Source: Liolophura sinensis
Lineage: Eukaryota; Mollusca; Polyplacophora; Chitonida; Chitonidae
Direction of reading: 5' to 3'
DNA length: 64,000 bases
Assembly: GCF_032854445.1 (NCBI RefSeq)
Contig: NC_088305.1
Span: forward strand, 4,381,152 to 4,445,151
Part shown: piece after piece, positions 12,556-24,194 of the stretch
Position numbering within the stretch: the first letter of the stretch is position 1
Layout: each line of letters begins with the position of its first letter
Made by a program: the position numbers and the translations under genes
The notes under the pieces: generated by a model
What the model was told of the DNA's origin: nothing
The model's database searches: none
Seen by the model: the letters and a program-made list of their open reading frames with translations, nothing else

Positions 12556-14126
12556 GATCAAACCTTAATATTTAAGAAAATTCACCCACGAAATGTCAAG
12601 TTTTGAGCGTAGGGTATGTGTAAAGCGACGCCAGCCATGATGATTTGCTGTCTCGGACTTCTGATTATCGAGCGTTTGTATTGGTTCAAAATAGAACACG
12701 AGCACGCACATGGCTGGTTGCTAGGATACAGCGTACACATTGCTACAACCATCTGACAGTTGACTCAGTCTGCTGTGAAGGATAAGCATACATACATGCT
12801 ATTGATTGTCACGAGATCAATAATTACAGTAATACACCAAAGCGATCAACACAAAAGAGGAGAAATTTTAAGCGACGTGAACATCAATAAAACTCAGCTA
12901 AAAATTGATTGGGTATTTTGGTGCTCATGCACGACTATAGGTTACATGTAAGCCTAGATGTAGGCTACATGTAGCCTACCGGTACACGTGGGCCTAAATG
13001 CCGACTGAAGTACAGGCATACATGTCTATGTCATAAGAAAATCTGGCCTATTATCCAAGTAAACCTATGAACGTTTACAACATCAACCAGTTCACAATAT
13101 TCACGGTTTTCTGGAGACGAAGTCTGTGCACAGAATCGCTCATTAGCAACAATAAATAACTTGATCTATGTTTTTTTTTTCTTTTTTCTTTTTCTTTCTT
13201 TCTTTTTTCTTTTTTTTTTTTTTTTTTTGGCCTACAAATGTACCTCCATCTTTGCCCAATTTAGAATATTTTCATCATTTACTGTCTCCTGGTTTGAACA
13301 TGTTCTCTCCACGATATTGCTTCTGAATATTGCTAAAGAGTCGTTAAGCCACATAGGCCCTGTGCATTCATTCATTCAAGTGATTGGTGTGCATGTACAC
13401 GTACATTTAAGCCTAGGCCTACATGAGTTCCTAGACTGAGCCTAACTGTTCATGCCGTGGATCTTGATGTATAAATGTAGCCATGTTTCTTACAGTACGC
13501 ACTAATTATATCACATAATGATATCGTGCTCTCAATCAGAATTCAGGTATGACTTTTTTTTACGTATTTTTCTGGTTAATGTCGATCTTCATACTGTAAA
13601 TTAATAACACACTCGTTTGAAAGAAAAATTAGGATCTTTGATCCCGAGAGTATTTTTGGCGAGTTATTACTAAGCAACCATCGCTTTTATGGACATATAA
13701 CTTTTATGGGTGATTTGACCGAGTCTTAAACTTCTGATTTGGAAATTTACAGAACTGTGCTGGGATTTTGAAATTTGTAATTTCTCATCGTGCCTCTCTG
13801 GGGCCGATTCTCCGCCTTACCGTACCTCGTCGTTTGTATTACACTCAGTGGGTACCTATATATTCACATGAACAGACTTTCTGTATGCACTTCCATATTC
13901 CCTACCAGCCACTAACCTTCGAGGAAAATTAGGTATTTGTATATACATGTATACAGCAGTGCTATAATGCACTCCAAGGTCTGTTTATAGCAATCTGGTA
14001 TTTGAAATTCGTAGGATATAATCAGGCCTAACGATCGAACGTATGTATTTCACCTGTAACCCTAGATTATTACACTGCTGACCTTCAGCGCGCCCATGTA
14101 GGTTTGTCCAGTGTGAAACTTTGCAT
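12556..14126. other. Intergenic region upstream of the CERKL-like gene
   Basis: Presumably contains the promoter of the minus-strand gene, but no TATA box is evident. A pyrimidine tract with long T runs lies at 13168-13229. No supported gene; the 92-codon frame across the T tract is simple sequence. Confidence 0.5.
12960..12979. repeat. Perfect 20-bp palindrome
   Basis: The arms GTAGGCTACA and TGTAGCCTAC are exact reverse complements with no spacer. Nearby GTAAGCCTAG and GGGCCTAAATG are similar words. Confidence 0.9.
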
Positions 14127-14215
14127 GTGTTGATTACTTGTAATCCGAGAGTTTACACGTAATCCGAATGTTTACACACAATCCGAAGGTTTACACGTAA
14201 TCCGAGAATCAACAC
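14127..14215. repeat. Short tandem repeat bracketed by a 9-bp inverted repeat
   Basis: GTGTTGATT (14127-14135) and AATCAACAC (14207-14215) are exact reverse complements. Between them the word GTTTACACGTAATCCGA is repeated about four times with an 18-bp period. The whole can fold as a stem with a repetitive loop. Confidence 0.8.
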
Positions 14216-14532
14216 TGTCATTACACGCTATACATGCATACATTTCTAGAACGCCTATCGATTTTTTGCATAATTGTTGTACCCATGGAAAAATAGGCAT
14301 AACTGAAAACAGTATTGTATGTTATTTCAAATGATGTTGACTTGGCGTCGTGGTTTGTCGTTATATAGGTTACGCTGGCGATGGGAAGCAGGTATGATGG
14401 CAACTGCTCTTTGTCTTAGAATCATGATTATTAAAGGGAGAGCTTTAAAGGCAACGTACATGTACACACTGGTACATGTATGTCCAAAATGCACTGGAAA
14501 CATACTGCTGAAGACAGGAAGTCGTTTTACGA

Positions 14533-14610
14533 GTTTAGGATTGAACGTCTTATTCAAGAATATTTCATTTAGTTATACAAAACAGCAGTCAGCATTGCGG
14601 GTGGTGCAAC
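14533..14610 (-). mobile_element. Degenerate SINE relic
   Basis: TCAAGAATATTTCATTTAGT, TATAC and CAGTCAGCATT match the 3' half of the abundant SINE on the minus strand, much diverged and lacking the tail. Confidence 0.55.
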
Positions 14611-15237
14611 CACAATGTCCGCAGCAAACCTCGGTTTCATTTGACAAATAAAAAATGACATCTCTACTCATTTACTCCATATGCGAGGTTTGCAGTGAAC
14701 GAAGAGTAGTTTGTCCATGGCTTGTTGCATAGTGAAGTTGATATATGGCTAGTCCACGGCCTGTTTCCAGGCTGTACAGACCCTTACACTGAGACAGTGG
14801 CCGAGAGGGTTGGTGGTTGTGATGGTGGGGAGTGCATGCACCACCTAAGATCACAGTCTCTCGTGTCAGTTAGTGCCACGGGTAATTGCTACCAGCATAG
14901 GGTATGTAAGATATTTATTAATTCAAAGGAACACTAATCAAGGTTGTAACTCAAACATATAATTTCTCCTGCACGCGCTGTAGATAATACACGCATTTAT
15001 TTGTCCCCATGCAGTCACAACTGACCTTCTCGTGGAAGAATAAATGAATAATAAATGAAATGAATAATCTCAGGTCGCTCACAGATCGGTAATTGTGACT
15101 TGAGCGTTACGTTGTTCAGGTAGATTTTCGGATTTTTGACCTTTCAGTGCACCATATGTCACATTCATGACTTTGACGGTCGAGAAAGGTCATATCGCTG
15201 CTTTTTAACCATGCAGTTGACATTAGCTGATGTGATG
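14611..15237. other. Unique spacer
   Basis: No gene or repeat supported. Confidence 0.5.
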
Positions 15238-16110
15238 ACATTAGCTCTTTATGTAGCGATGGGATGGTGGGATACTCTTTATGTAGCGATGGGATGGTGG
15301 GATACTCTTTATGTAGCGATGGGAGGGTGGGATACTCTTTATGTAGCGATGGGATGGTGGGATACTCTTTATGTAGCGATGGGATGGTGGGATACTCTTT
15401 ATGTAGCGATGGGATGGTGGGATACTCTTTATGTAGCGATGGGAGGGTGGGATACTCTTTATGTAGCGATGGGATGGTGGGATACTCTTTATGTAGTGAT
15501 GGGAGGGTGGGATACTCTTTATGTAGCGATGGGATGGTGGGATACTCTTTATGTAGCGATGGGAGGGTGGGATACTCTTTATGTAGCGATGGGATGGTGG
15601 GATACTCTTTATGTAGCGATGGGAGGGTGGGATACTCTTTATGTAGCGATGGGATGGTGGGATACTCTTTATGTAGCGATGGGAGGGTGGGATACTCTTT
15701 ATGTAGGGATGGGATGGTGGGATACTCTTTATGTAGCAATGGGATGGTGGGATACTCTTTATGTAGCGATGGGATGGTGGGATACTCTTTATGTAGGGAT
15801 GGGAGGGTTGGATACTCTTTATGTAGCGATGGGATGGTGGGATACTCTTTATGTAGCGATGGGATGGTGGGATACTCTTTATGTAGGGATGGGAGGGTTG
15901 GATACTCTTTATGTAGCGATGGGATGGTGGGATACTCTTATGGTAGCGATGGGATGGTGGGATACTTTGCATTTAACCATGGGGTGGTGGTAAACTTCGC
16001 ATGAAGCGATGGGATGGCAGAATGCTCTGCCTATAGCGATGTATAGGATTGTAAGATGGCGGGCTGCTCTGCATGTAGTGATAGGATGGGGGGATCCTCT
16101 GCACGAACGA
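15238..16110. repeat. 30-bp G-rich satellite array
   Basis: About 24 near-perfect 30-bp units (ACTCTTTATGTAGCGATGGG then ATGGTGGGAT) fill 15241-15960, and 5 more decayed units reach about 16110. Units alternate between GGGATGG and GGGAGGG forms over 15421-15720, giving a 60-bp dimer. The plus strand is G-rich. Because 30 is a multiple of three, five or more frames are open on both strands for 200-285 codons; these are not credible genes. Confidence 0.96.
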
Positions 16111-16572
16111 TGGAATGGACCGATTGAGTGATAAATCCCTTAATAAGAACATGAGCCGATAAGGGCATGGGCCATTAAAACAAGCCTTTATTTTTTAGTC
16201 TGAACTAAAAATCCATTTTTCCTGATATTAATATCAGATAAAACATAATAAATATAGCAGTCCTCTTCTAAACAATATTTACAGAATATTATGGCATGAG
16301 ATGTGACGTTAACTCTCTGAAATAAGTTGAAACATGGTTTAGAATATTGCCACTTTTGCGACTAAAGATGTTCACAAGAAAGAAAGAGTTATATTGTTTA
16401 AGATTATATTTTATTTTTTATTGCACGTGCATTTTGCATTATACGGCCTCATTACGGCTGTTCTGCAGCACAATCAATTTATTTAATACTTCTTTAACAC
16501 GTCAAAATAAAACATAAAAGAACAAAAATTGCAGTGAGGTTGGAGTGTAATCGTGGTAAATAAATCTGACTT
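16111..16572. other. Unique AT-rich spacer
   Basis: No gene or repeat supported. Confidence 0.5.
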
Positions 16573-16692
16573 ATACGGTAAGGTTGTGTGTTTTCCTTGC
16601 CCGGTTTCCTCTTACCATCATGCTGGCCACCGTCCTATAAGTGAAATATTCTTGGGAAAAATTAAAGCACCAATTAAATAAATGAAATAAAT
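16573..16692 (+). mobile_element. SINE 3' half
   Basis: TTGCCCGGTTTCCTCTTACC, ATGCTGGCCACCGTCCTATA, AGTGAAATATTCTTGGG and CACCAATTAAATAAATGAA match the abundant SINE's 3' half; the tRNA head is absent. Confidence 0.82.
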
Positions 16693-16703
16693 ATCAGTTC
16701 AGT

Positions 16704-16866
16704 TTTGAAACTCATTTTATATAGGCATGGGTTGAAAACTCATATTACTGCAGGCGAGAGCTGAAAACTCTTATTAGTACAGGCGAGAGTTGAAAACTCT
16801 TATTGGTACAGGCTAGAGTTGAAAAGTCATTTACTACAGACGAGAGTTAAAAACTCATTTACTACA
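16704..16866. repeat. 29-bp tandem repeat (about 5 copies)
   Basis: Units of the form TGAAAACTCTTATTAGTACA then GGCGAGAGT, visibly decayed at both ends. Confidence 0.8.
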
Positions 16867-17196
16867 TGAAAGTGGATCTTTAATCCTTTTAAAATGTGTT
16901 GCTATACTGTGGGCGTGAAAACAACTCAACACTCTCATAAGGAACTGCATATCCATCTATAATTGAGTATACCAACAGTAGACAAATTATGTAATTTGTA
17001 TGAAACATATCCACAATGATCTGTGTCAGTAGTGGACAACTTGTGTGCCACTGGTTCACGTCACTGCGTATGTGCAAAGTTTGTACACTGTTGTAAAGGC
17101 TGTGTTGCAACTCTTAATGAAATAAATTACCCCTATTGAAATAATTGTTTCAATAAGGGCTGCCATTGTAGCTCATAATAAAAAAATAATCGTCTC

Positions 17197-17325
17197 TTAG
17201 CGGATGGTCGGGGGTTTCCCCAGGCTCTGTTTGGTTTCCTCTAACCATAATGCTGGCCGCCGTCCTATTATCAGTGAAATATTCGTGAGTACAGTGTAAA
17301 ACACCAATTAAATAAATAAATAAAC
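17197..17325 (+). mobile_element. SINE 3' half
   Basis: GCGGATGGTCGGGGGTTTCC, then AATGCTGGCCGCCGTCCTAT and CACCAATTAAATAAATAAAT: the abundant family, 5'-truncated. Confidence 0.85.
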
Positions 17326-17519
17326 TGTTGGTTATATAGTCTGTAAAAATATATTGATCAAGTGAGTGATTAGATAGTTTACATATCGTTTTGTGTCTAT
17401 AGTCTATAAAACATACTGCCTGGAAATAACTTTTATTTATAAACCTGTTGGGTGGCTCTTAAGACATCTACATAAAACATGTATGTGTCTTACTCGAGAG
17501 ACACGTGTACAACAACTTA

Positions 17520-17830
17520 TAGACTGTAAGGTCGTGTGGCCCCAGGCTGTAAGGTCGTGTGGCTCCAGGCTGTAGGGTCGTGTGGCTCCAGGCTGTAAGG
17601 TCGTGTGGCTCCAGGCTCTGAGCTGTAAGGTCGTGTGGCACCAGGCTGTAAGGTCGTGTGGCTCCAGGCTGTAAGGTCGTGTGGTTCCAGGCTGTAAGGT
17701 CGTGTGGCACCAGGCTGTACGGTCGTATGGCTTCAGGCTGTAAGGTTGTGTGGCTCCAGGCTGTAAGGTCGTGTGATTTCAGGCTGTAAGGTCGTGTGGC
17801 TCTCGGCTGTAAGGTCGTGTGGCTTGTTCC
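17520..17830. repeat. 23-bp tandem repeat (about 13 copies)
   Basis: Units of GGCTGTAAGGTCGTGTGGCT then CCA, with one 6-bp insertion (CTGAGC, about 17619). Relatively GC-rich against its surroundings. Confidence 0.93.
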
Positions 17831-18640
17831 TCAAGTTTATATAGTGACATACAACCTTGTTAACTTTTGGCTACAATATCTGGTAGCATTTCCTTTCCAC
17901 TTTTCCAGAGAACGCTATTGAAGATATTCAAACGCCAATCTGATATAACAATGTTCTAAGCTGAATACTATGAAAATAAAGAATGAATGCAAAGATTAAA
18001 ACATTCAGTCCTTTGACCAGGATACTGATTTTGATGTAAAAAATTCTATGTAAACCTTGTAAAACGTCTCCTTTTCTGATACATTCCGATAAACCAATGT
18101 GGATTAATTCCCTGTTTTTTTCAAACAACGACGTTGATTAAGTGACATAACTAACACAAACACTGAAGAAAAGGAATCCGTAATATACTAATGCCTTTTA
18201 AGAAGTGTACTCATACTCCTTACAGCGCATGCGCTGCTCTCTACATTGTGTATATCCATTACCACCACCGGCAAACTTGGTTCAGAAATCTTGAACAAGG
18301 TCGAAGTCAGTGTGGTCACGGAGTTGAGGCATGAAGTGATGTCAGAAAACACAAAAACTGTCTCAATCTTGGTTTCTAATATTTTTTTATACACATTCAT
18401 TCTCCCTATCAGAAGCATGCACAACATGATTCTAACCAACACAATTCTGAAACAATTTTATTGATGAATGCGGATTAAATAGTTCCGCAAGAGGACATTG
18501 GCACACATCAGGGGAAATATCCTTTAAGTTCAAAAAATGCTTCATATTGTCAAGGAATCTTTTAGTAAGGAATGTTTAAGAAGAGATCAGGAAAGATTCA
18601 AGAAACAAGGAAACATCCTCAGTTAAACTGTCTAGCTTGA
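17831..18640. other. Non-coding spacer
   Basis: No supported gene. The word ACTCCTTACAGCGCATGCGC at about 18215 and the following 60 bases resemble 25427-25490, so a diverged dispersed element is likely. Confidence 0.45.
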
Positions 18641-18898
18641 GAGTTTAATGAATAATCAAAGTGTAAACAAGGAATAATTCCAAATTCTAGTAAGGTTTAG
18701 TGAATAATCAAAGTGTAAACAAGGAATAATTCCAAATCCTAGTAAGGTTTAATGAATAAACAAAGTGTAAACAAGGAATAATTCCAAACTCTAGTAAAAT
18801 TTAATGAATAATCGAAGTGTAAACAAGGAATAACCCTAAAATTCTAATAAGGTTTAATGAATAAAGAAAGTGTAAACAAGAAATAATTCCCAAAGCAG
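18641..18898. repeat. 52-bp tandem repeat (5 copies)
   Basis: GTTTAATGAATAATCAAAGT, GTAAACAAGGAATAATTCCA and AATTCTAGTAAG repeat with a 52-bp period (GTGTAAAC at 18661 and 18713). The word GGAATAATTCC inside each unit is itself palindromic. Confidence 0.9.
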
Positions 18899-18943
18899 GA
18901 AGACATGTTTTAAGGAATAAAATCTTTTGAATATTAAATTAGT

Positions 18944-18946
18944 CCT

Positions 18947-19005
<59 letters not shown>

Positions 19006-19085
19006 TTTGATTGGTGTTTTACGCCGTACTCAAGAATATTTTCCTTAGGCGATTGTGGCCAGCATTGTTGTGTGGTGGAAGGACA
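18944..19085 (-). mobile_element. SINE 3' end with an expanded (TTTA)n tail
   Basis: About 16 tandem TTTA units precede GATTGGTGTTTTACGCCGTA and CTCAAGAATATTTTCC. The element is 5'-truncated after the GGCCAGCATT region. The long tail suggests microsatellite expansion after insertion. Confidence 0.85.
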
Positions 19086-19093
19086 CCCAGTTC

Positions 19094-19160
19094 AGTTGAT
19101 GATAAGGCATAATTTAGTTGATGATAAGGTATAATTTAGTTGATGATAAGGCATAATTTA
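19094..19160. repeat. 22-bp tandem repeat (3 copies)
   Basis: AGTTGATGATAAGGCATAAT then TT, three times with a 22-bp step (19094, 19116, 19138). Confidence 0.88.
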
Positions 19161-20039
19161 GTTGCTTCAGCTGTGAGGAATTCATCCTGAAAAACAGTAA
19201 CGTTAAACTGAATCAATTTGTTAATATGGGGAATAATTTTGCAAACTGAATAGTTACATGGAGCCAATACTGTCTTTTTTTCCTTGAAAATTCATGAATT
19301 ATAATGCAACAATTCAACTTCTGCAAATAAACATTTCTATCATATTATTGATATTTCATTCACGTTCTCCAGAGAGTATATTAATATTTCGTTTCAATTT
19401 CTACTGCACCTTAAACAGTAAGTTTTTGTCTGTTCCCAGCATATGCAAAATGATCATCAACATTTGGAACATGGGGCTGGCTTTACTTTATGACAAAATC
19501 CAATTCCAAAATAATCAAAATATGTTACATGTTTGTAACATGACATATGACCAATCGTGATTTCAAAGGAACTAAGAAGGAGTTCAATTCATAAGAGTTA
19601 TTTTAAGTACTTTTTAATAGAAACCCGCATAAGGTTGCAAATGGCCAAATTATGAGATCGTGATATCCTTGCGGAACTACGTTCTGGCGCATGTATCTGA
19701 TAGGAATTGCAAAAAAATAGTGTCAGCCAGTACTGTAACCTATACATGAACGCTCCACTAATTGTTGTTTATATAAGTGAAATTTTCTAGCAATGTGACT
19801 TTTGTCTACAGGGTAAATTAATTTGTATAATACGTCTATAATAAGAGCAATTATCTCCATACTCATCTACGTCGTGCTAACAGATAATTCTCGCCAAAAA
19901 AAAAAGAACTCGTAACATAATGCCCTTGAGATATAATTTATTTGTACCATAATGTTGTCATATATGTTTTTAATGTCTTTGTAAAACACTGGTGGTATAT
20001 GCACAGCATTTGCGCAATCCTTGATGGGGATTGACACTT
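19161..20039. other. Non-coding spacer
   Basis: AT-rich; no gene or repeat supported. Confidence 0.5.
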
Positions 20040-20160
20040 CCTGCGCATGGCTTCAAACTGGTACTGGTAGACGTCCACCCGTAATATCAGAAACATCTCT
20101 TCATAGACTGCTACAGAGCACAGCGGGGATACGTATACTACCGGACACAGTACATGCAGG
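20040..20160 (+). other. Candidate 5' untranslated exon of the first discoidin-domain gene
   Basis: The stretch is less AT-rich than its surroundings and ends in a strong donor, GCAGG then GTAAGT (20161). The ATG exon of the gene at 22207 is preceded by a good acceptor (CCTTCCCCAG at 22178-22187), so an upstream non-coding exon is expected. The start is a guess; no TATA box is convincing. Confidence 0.3.
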
Positions 20161-20344
20161 GTAAGTCTGTCCAGCTGGCAAGGTTATCAGTAAGTTTTTG
20201 ACATGTTTTTTTTTATTTTAAATTAAACTACACATTTTGTTTTTGTTTAGGCAAAAGAAAAACTTACCAAATGACCGTAAGTAATGAAACGTTAGCTGAA
20301 ATATCTATGTTGGCATTTAGTCAATTCCTCTTCTTAAATATATG

Positions 20345-22030
20345 TTTGTGCAGGTAGCCACATTGAGAACACCATCTGTGTAGGAAGCCAAATTGAGAAC
20401 ACAATTTGTGTAGGAAGCCACCCTGAGAACACAATCCGTGCAGGAAACCACATTGAGAACACAATCTGTGTAGGAAGCCACTCTCAGAACACCATCTATG
20501 TACGAAGCCACTCTCAGAACACCATCTGTGTACGAAGCCGCATTAAGAACACAGTCTGTGTAGTAAGCCACATTGAACAAACCATCTGTGTAGGAAGCCA
20601 CTCACAGTACACAATGTGTGTAAGAAGCCACTATGAGAACACTATCTGTATAGGAATCCACTCTGAGAACATCATCTGTATAGGAAGCCGCATTGAGAAC
20701 ACAATCTGTGAAGTAAGCCACATTGAGGAAACAGTCTGTGTAGGAGGCCACTCTGAGAACACAACCTGTGTAGGAAGCCACACTGAGCAAACAATCTGTG
20801 CAGGAAGCCACATTTAGAGCATAATCTGTGTGGGAAGCCTCATTAAGAACACAGCCTGTATAAGAACCCACGTTTAGAACACAATCTGTGAGGGAAGCCA
20901 CATTTAGAACACAATCTGTACAGGAAGCCACATTTAGAACACAATCTGTACAGGAACATATATGTGAAGTGAACGACATTGAGAATGCACTTGTGCGGAA
21001 GCTTACATTTAGAACATGTGGAAAATCCAAAAGCTACGCCTGTAACACATCTGTGAGAAGTCACGTTTTGAATACATCCGTACAGGAAACCACATTTACA
21101 ACATATCGATGAAGTGAACGATGTTCGTGCATGGGAAAGTTTTCCAGCAACCTGTCAGGTTTTCTCCCACCTTAATACTGGCCGCCGCCGTATAAGAGAA
21201 ATATTCTTTATAATGGCGTAAAGCACGATTCAAATACACAAACCAAATAAATGAAGTAAACGACATTCAGGATGCATTTGTGTGAAAACATACACTTAAA
21301 ACCGATCTAGGAGGACAGAAAGCCGTCTTTGTTGGAATCCACGTTTTAGAATGCATGTGTGTTGGAAGCTACGTTTAGAACACATCTGTTCGGAGGACAC
21401 GTTTACAATGCATCATAAGGGCATGCAACACGCCAACCGCGGAATACATGCAACTTTGTACGAAGCTACGTTTAGAATACATATGTAGCGCACGTATAAG
21501 TTCCATTTAGAACACCTAAGTACCTGTGTAAAAAGCCACATTTAGAATATATCTTACAACAAGCCAGATTTAAAACATTTCCGTTGAAATACAACAAACA
21601 TCAGCCTGGAGAGTAAAACCAGAGCAGCGACGACAGTATAATTGTAAAATGGACACACGTATAGCCGGTCACACATGGTCTTTTGACAAGTTTCTTAAGT
21701 TTTAATGCAACTGTTCACGCAAACGCTAAACAAGTAATTAATGACACACATCCTATCACCACGGGAGAAACATTTAGAATGCATTTGTGTTGGGAGCCAC
21801 ATCTTCCATATATGTGTAGAAATATAATAGGCCACTGCACAGAAAACAATTCCAGAGTACCAATGACAGAGTGATAATTGGCAAATGGTCAGGCGAAACC
21901 GGATGCAGTTTAGAATACACATATGTAAGAAACTCCAAGTATAAAACACAAATGTAAAAAACCACATTTAGAATACGCATGCCCAGGAAACCACATTTAG
22001 AACGCATTGGCATAAAACACCACATTTACT
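20345..22030. repeat. 30-bp tandem array, decaying rightwards
   Basis: Units of AGGAAGCCACATTGAGAACA then CAATCTGTGT are regular (30 bp) from 20345 to about 20960 (about 21 copies), then become scattered (AGCCACATTTAGAAC-type words) to about 22030, with a SINE fragment inserted. If the untranslated exon at 20040-20160 is real, the array lies in the first intron of the discoidin-domain gene. Confidence 0.88.
21130..21255 (+). mobile_element. Diverged SINE 3' half inside the 30-bp array
   Basis: ATGGGAAAGTTTTCCAGCAA, CAGGTTTTCTCCCACC, CTGGCCGCCGCCGTATAAG and AACCAAATAAATGA match the abundant SINE, with an internal change near the tail. Confidence 0.75.
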
Positions 22031-22206
22031 ATATATAAAAATGTAATATAAAACGAAAATATTTGTGAAAATGACACTAGTTAGTTCCTCACTGCGATCC
22101 TCCCATGAAAACAGAAAAGACGTATAAGGTTTTTTGGCCGTGTAGTCACCGAAAATATATTAATTACTCATGTATGTCCTTCCCCAGGTGAATAACTCAA
22201 GACAAA

Positions 22207-22270
22207 ATGGTTTCCTTGCATCTGACTTTGACCTTGCTGATTAACTTCAGTCTGTTACAGTTGGGAAAGG
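22207..22270 (+). CDS. Discoidin-domain gene 1, exon with signal peptide
   Basis: ATG in CAAAATGG, 21 codons plus one base, donor GTAAGT at 22271. The peptide is strongly hydrophobic. The exon probably begins at 22188, after the CCCCAG acceptor, with 19 untranslated bases. Confidence 0.8.
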
Positions 22271-24123
22271 GTAAGTTCAGATTTTATTGTATTTTATAAC
22301 GTATTAGGCTTCACCTAAAACAGTTTGTTACATAATATTTATATTTTAAAAATTTTGACTGTTGTATAAAGATGCATTCTCTAAAGTCTCGTTTACATCT
22401 GCATGTGAAAAGAAGACACACATTATTAACTGTTCTACCTGTAAGTTGATTACAGTAATTCAACGAGATAGTCTTATGCTAGATAGAAATTTGATTCACC
22501 ACATGGTCCACACAGCCCTTTATAGAGAGCGGCCATTTATTTTAGCAGCCCCTGGATCCATCCCCCACCCCCCGATATTCCCGTATGGAAATCGTTACGC
22601 TCTGGAAGCCGATTAAGAACACCATCGCACCATTATAGTGTCGTCTTTCGCCCGATGGAACAAACCGATGGCTGCAAAATACGAAGACATGGAACGACAG
22701 TGCGAAGCGATGGATCGGTGCCGCGAGCAAAGACACAATAGTACGAAGGGATGGATCGGTGCTACGAGCGAAGTCACGATAGTGCGAAGCCATGGGACGA
22801 TACTCGTGCCACAGCTTCTTTCCACCGTTCGACTGACCGTTCCTATCCTGCTATCGCTTCGTCGCTTCATTGCTAAATATGAACTGTAGTTTTGTCGTCT
22901 TTCAGGATTTGATGATTGCAGCAGATCCAATATCGAGGTGATAAGTGGCATCGAGCCCAGTGCGGATCCCATGACGACCATGACAGCCTCCAGCGAGAGG
23001 GATCCGGACCACGGGGCAGACAAAGGCCTGGCCCTCGGAAAGACAGGATGGTCTCCGAGGACAGCTCAGAGGGGTGAATGGCTTGAGGTAGGACAACCCA
23101 CACCAACTATCATAATCGAAATATGAAACAGACTGAACAATTATATATTTACTTAAGTTAACTACGAAAAGTTGATCAAGGAAATGCGTAAAGGGAAATG
23201 CATCGTTACACATTAAGGGCCCAACACATGCAAAATCTTTACTAGTACACGTTGATAGATGTATATTGGCTTTTCATACTTAATAAGACAAAGACATGTT
23301 TACTGGACTATGTGTCTTTAGTGAAAATATTCACCGCATTACTATGTAAACATTTCGCATGTTTACCAAAATAAACACATCTTCATACTTGCTAAACACT
23401 ATGTCTTTATGAATAAACACTATGGCGGTTTAGAAACTGTAGCAGAAATGTGTTTATACAAGAAAGACTAAGTTTAACGTGGGAGGTACTTCGGCATTAA
23501 TAAAGCTTTCCAAAGCCATGCATTCTTTTGTTTCTGCAAGTAACATCTCGTCCGCGTGCTCATAAAACTACACAAGGTGTCCAACTTTGTAGCAGAAAAT
23601 AAAACTTCTACCGCAATTTGGACTTTTGCCCGATTAGTCTACAAGTCTTGATGGTTGGTGAAACCGCAGAAACGGTGACCTTTTCTATACGTACATGATT
23701 AACTTAAATCCAAAGCGAAATGCGCGAAAGCTGGACTTGAGCATTGGTGTCCCAGCAGTATTGAGAAGGAGTAAACTGAGATTTATCCGTTATAAGGTAA
23801 AATATGATTATTTAAAACTAATCACTAAACAATATCTTACCACTATCTCACCATTGGTAATGCATCATTAAATTGTCTGGTAAATATCGGGTAACGTACG
23901 ACATGAAGTACAGTGCAAATATACGGTACTTTTTTACAGGCTGACATTGGGTCATGGGCATATATAAAACAGGTGAGGATCGTAACACGTACACCGGGAC
24001 TGAGAGTGAAAGTGGAGGCATCCATGGATCTACAGGACTGGACATTGGCCGATAAGGTACGTAGGTACATGTAACCTTTGTGTGTATGTATGTGTTTATG
24101 TATGTGTGTATGTGTGTAGGTGT

Positions 24124-24194
<71 letters not shown>

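Noticed and set aside
15116-16004. Several 200-285 codon open frames on both strands
   Set aside because: They lie wholly in the 30-bp array. A unit divisible by three and free of stops opens many frames at once, on both strands; no independent coding sign.
20317-21064. Minus-strand frames with Cys-rich repeats (NVASCTDCVL)
   Set aside because: The 30-bp array again. The Cys repeats look protein-like, but three frames read comparable patterns and there is no start, signal peptide or splice context.
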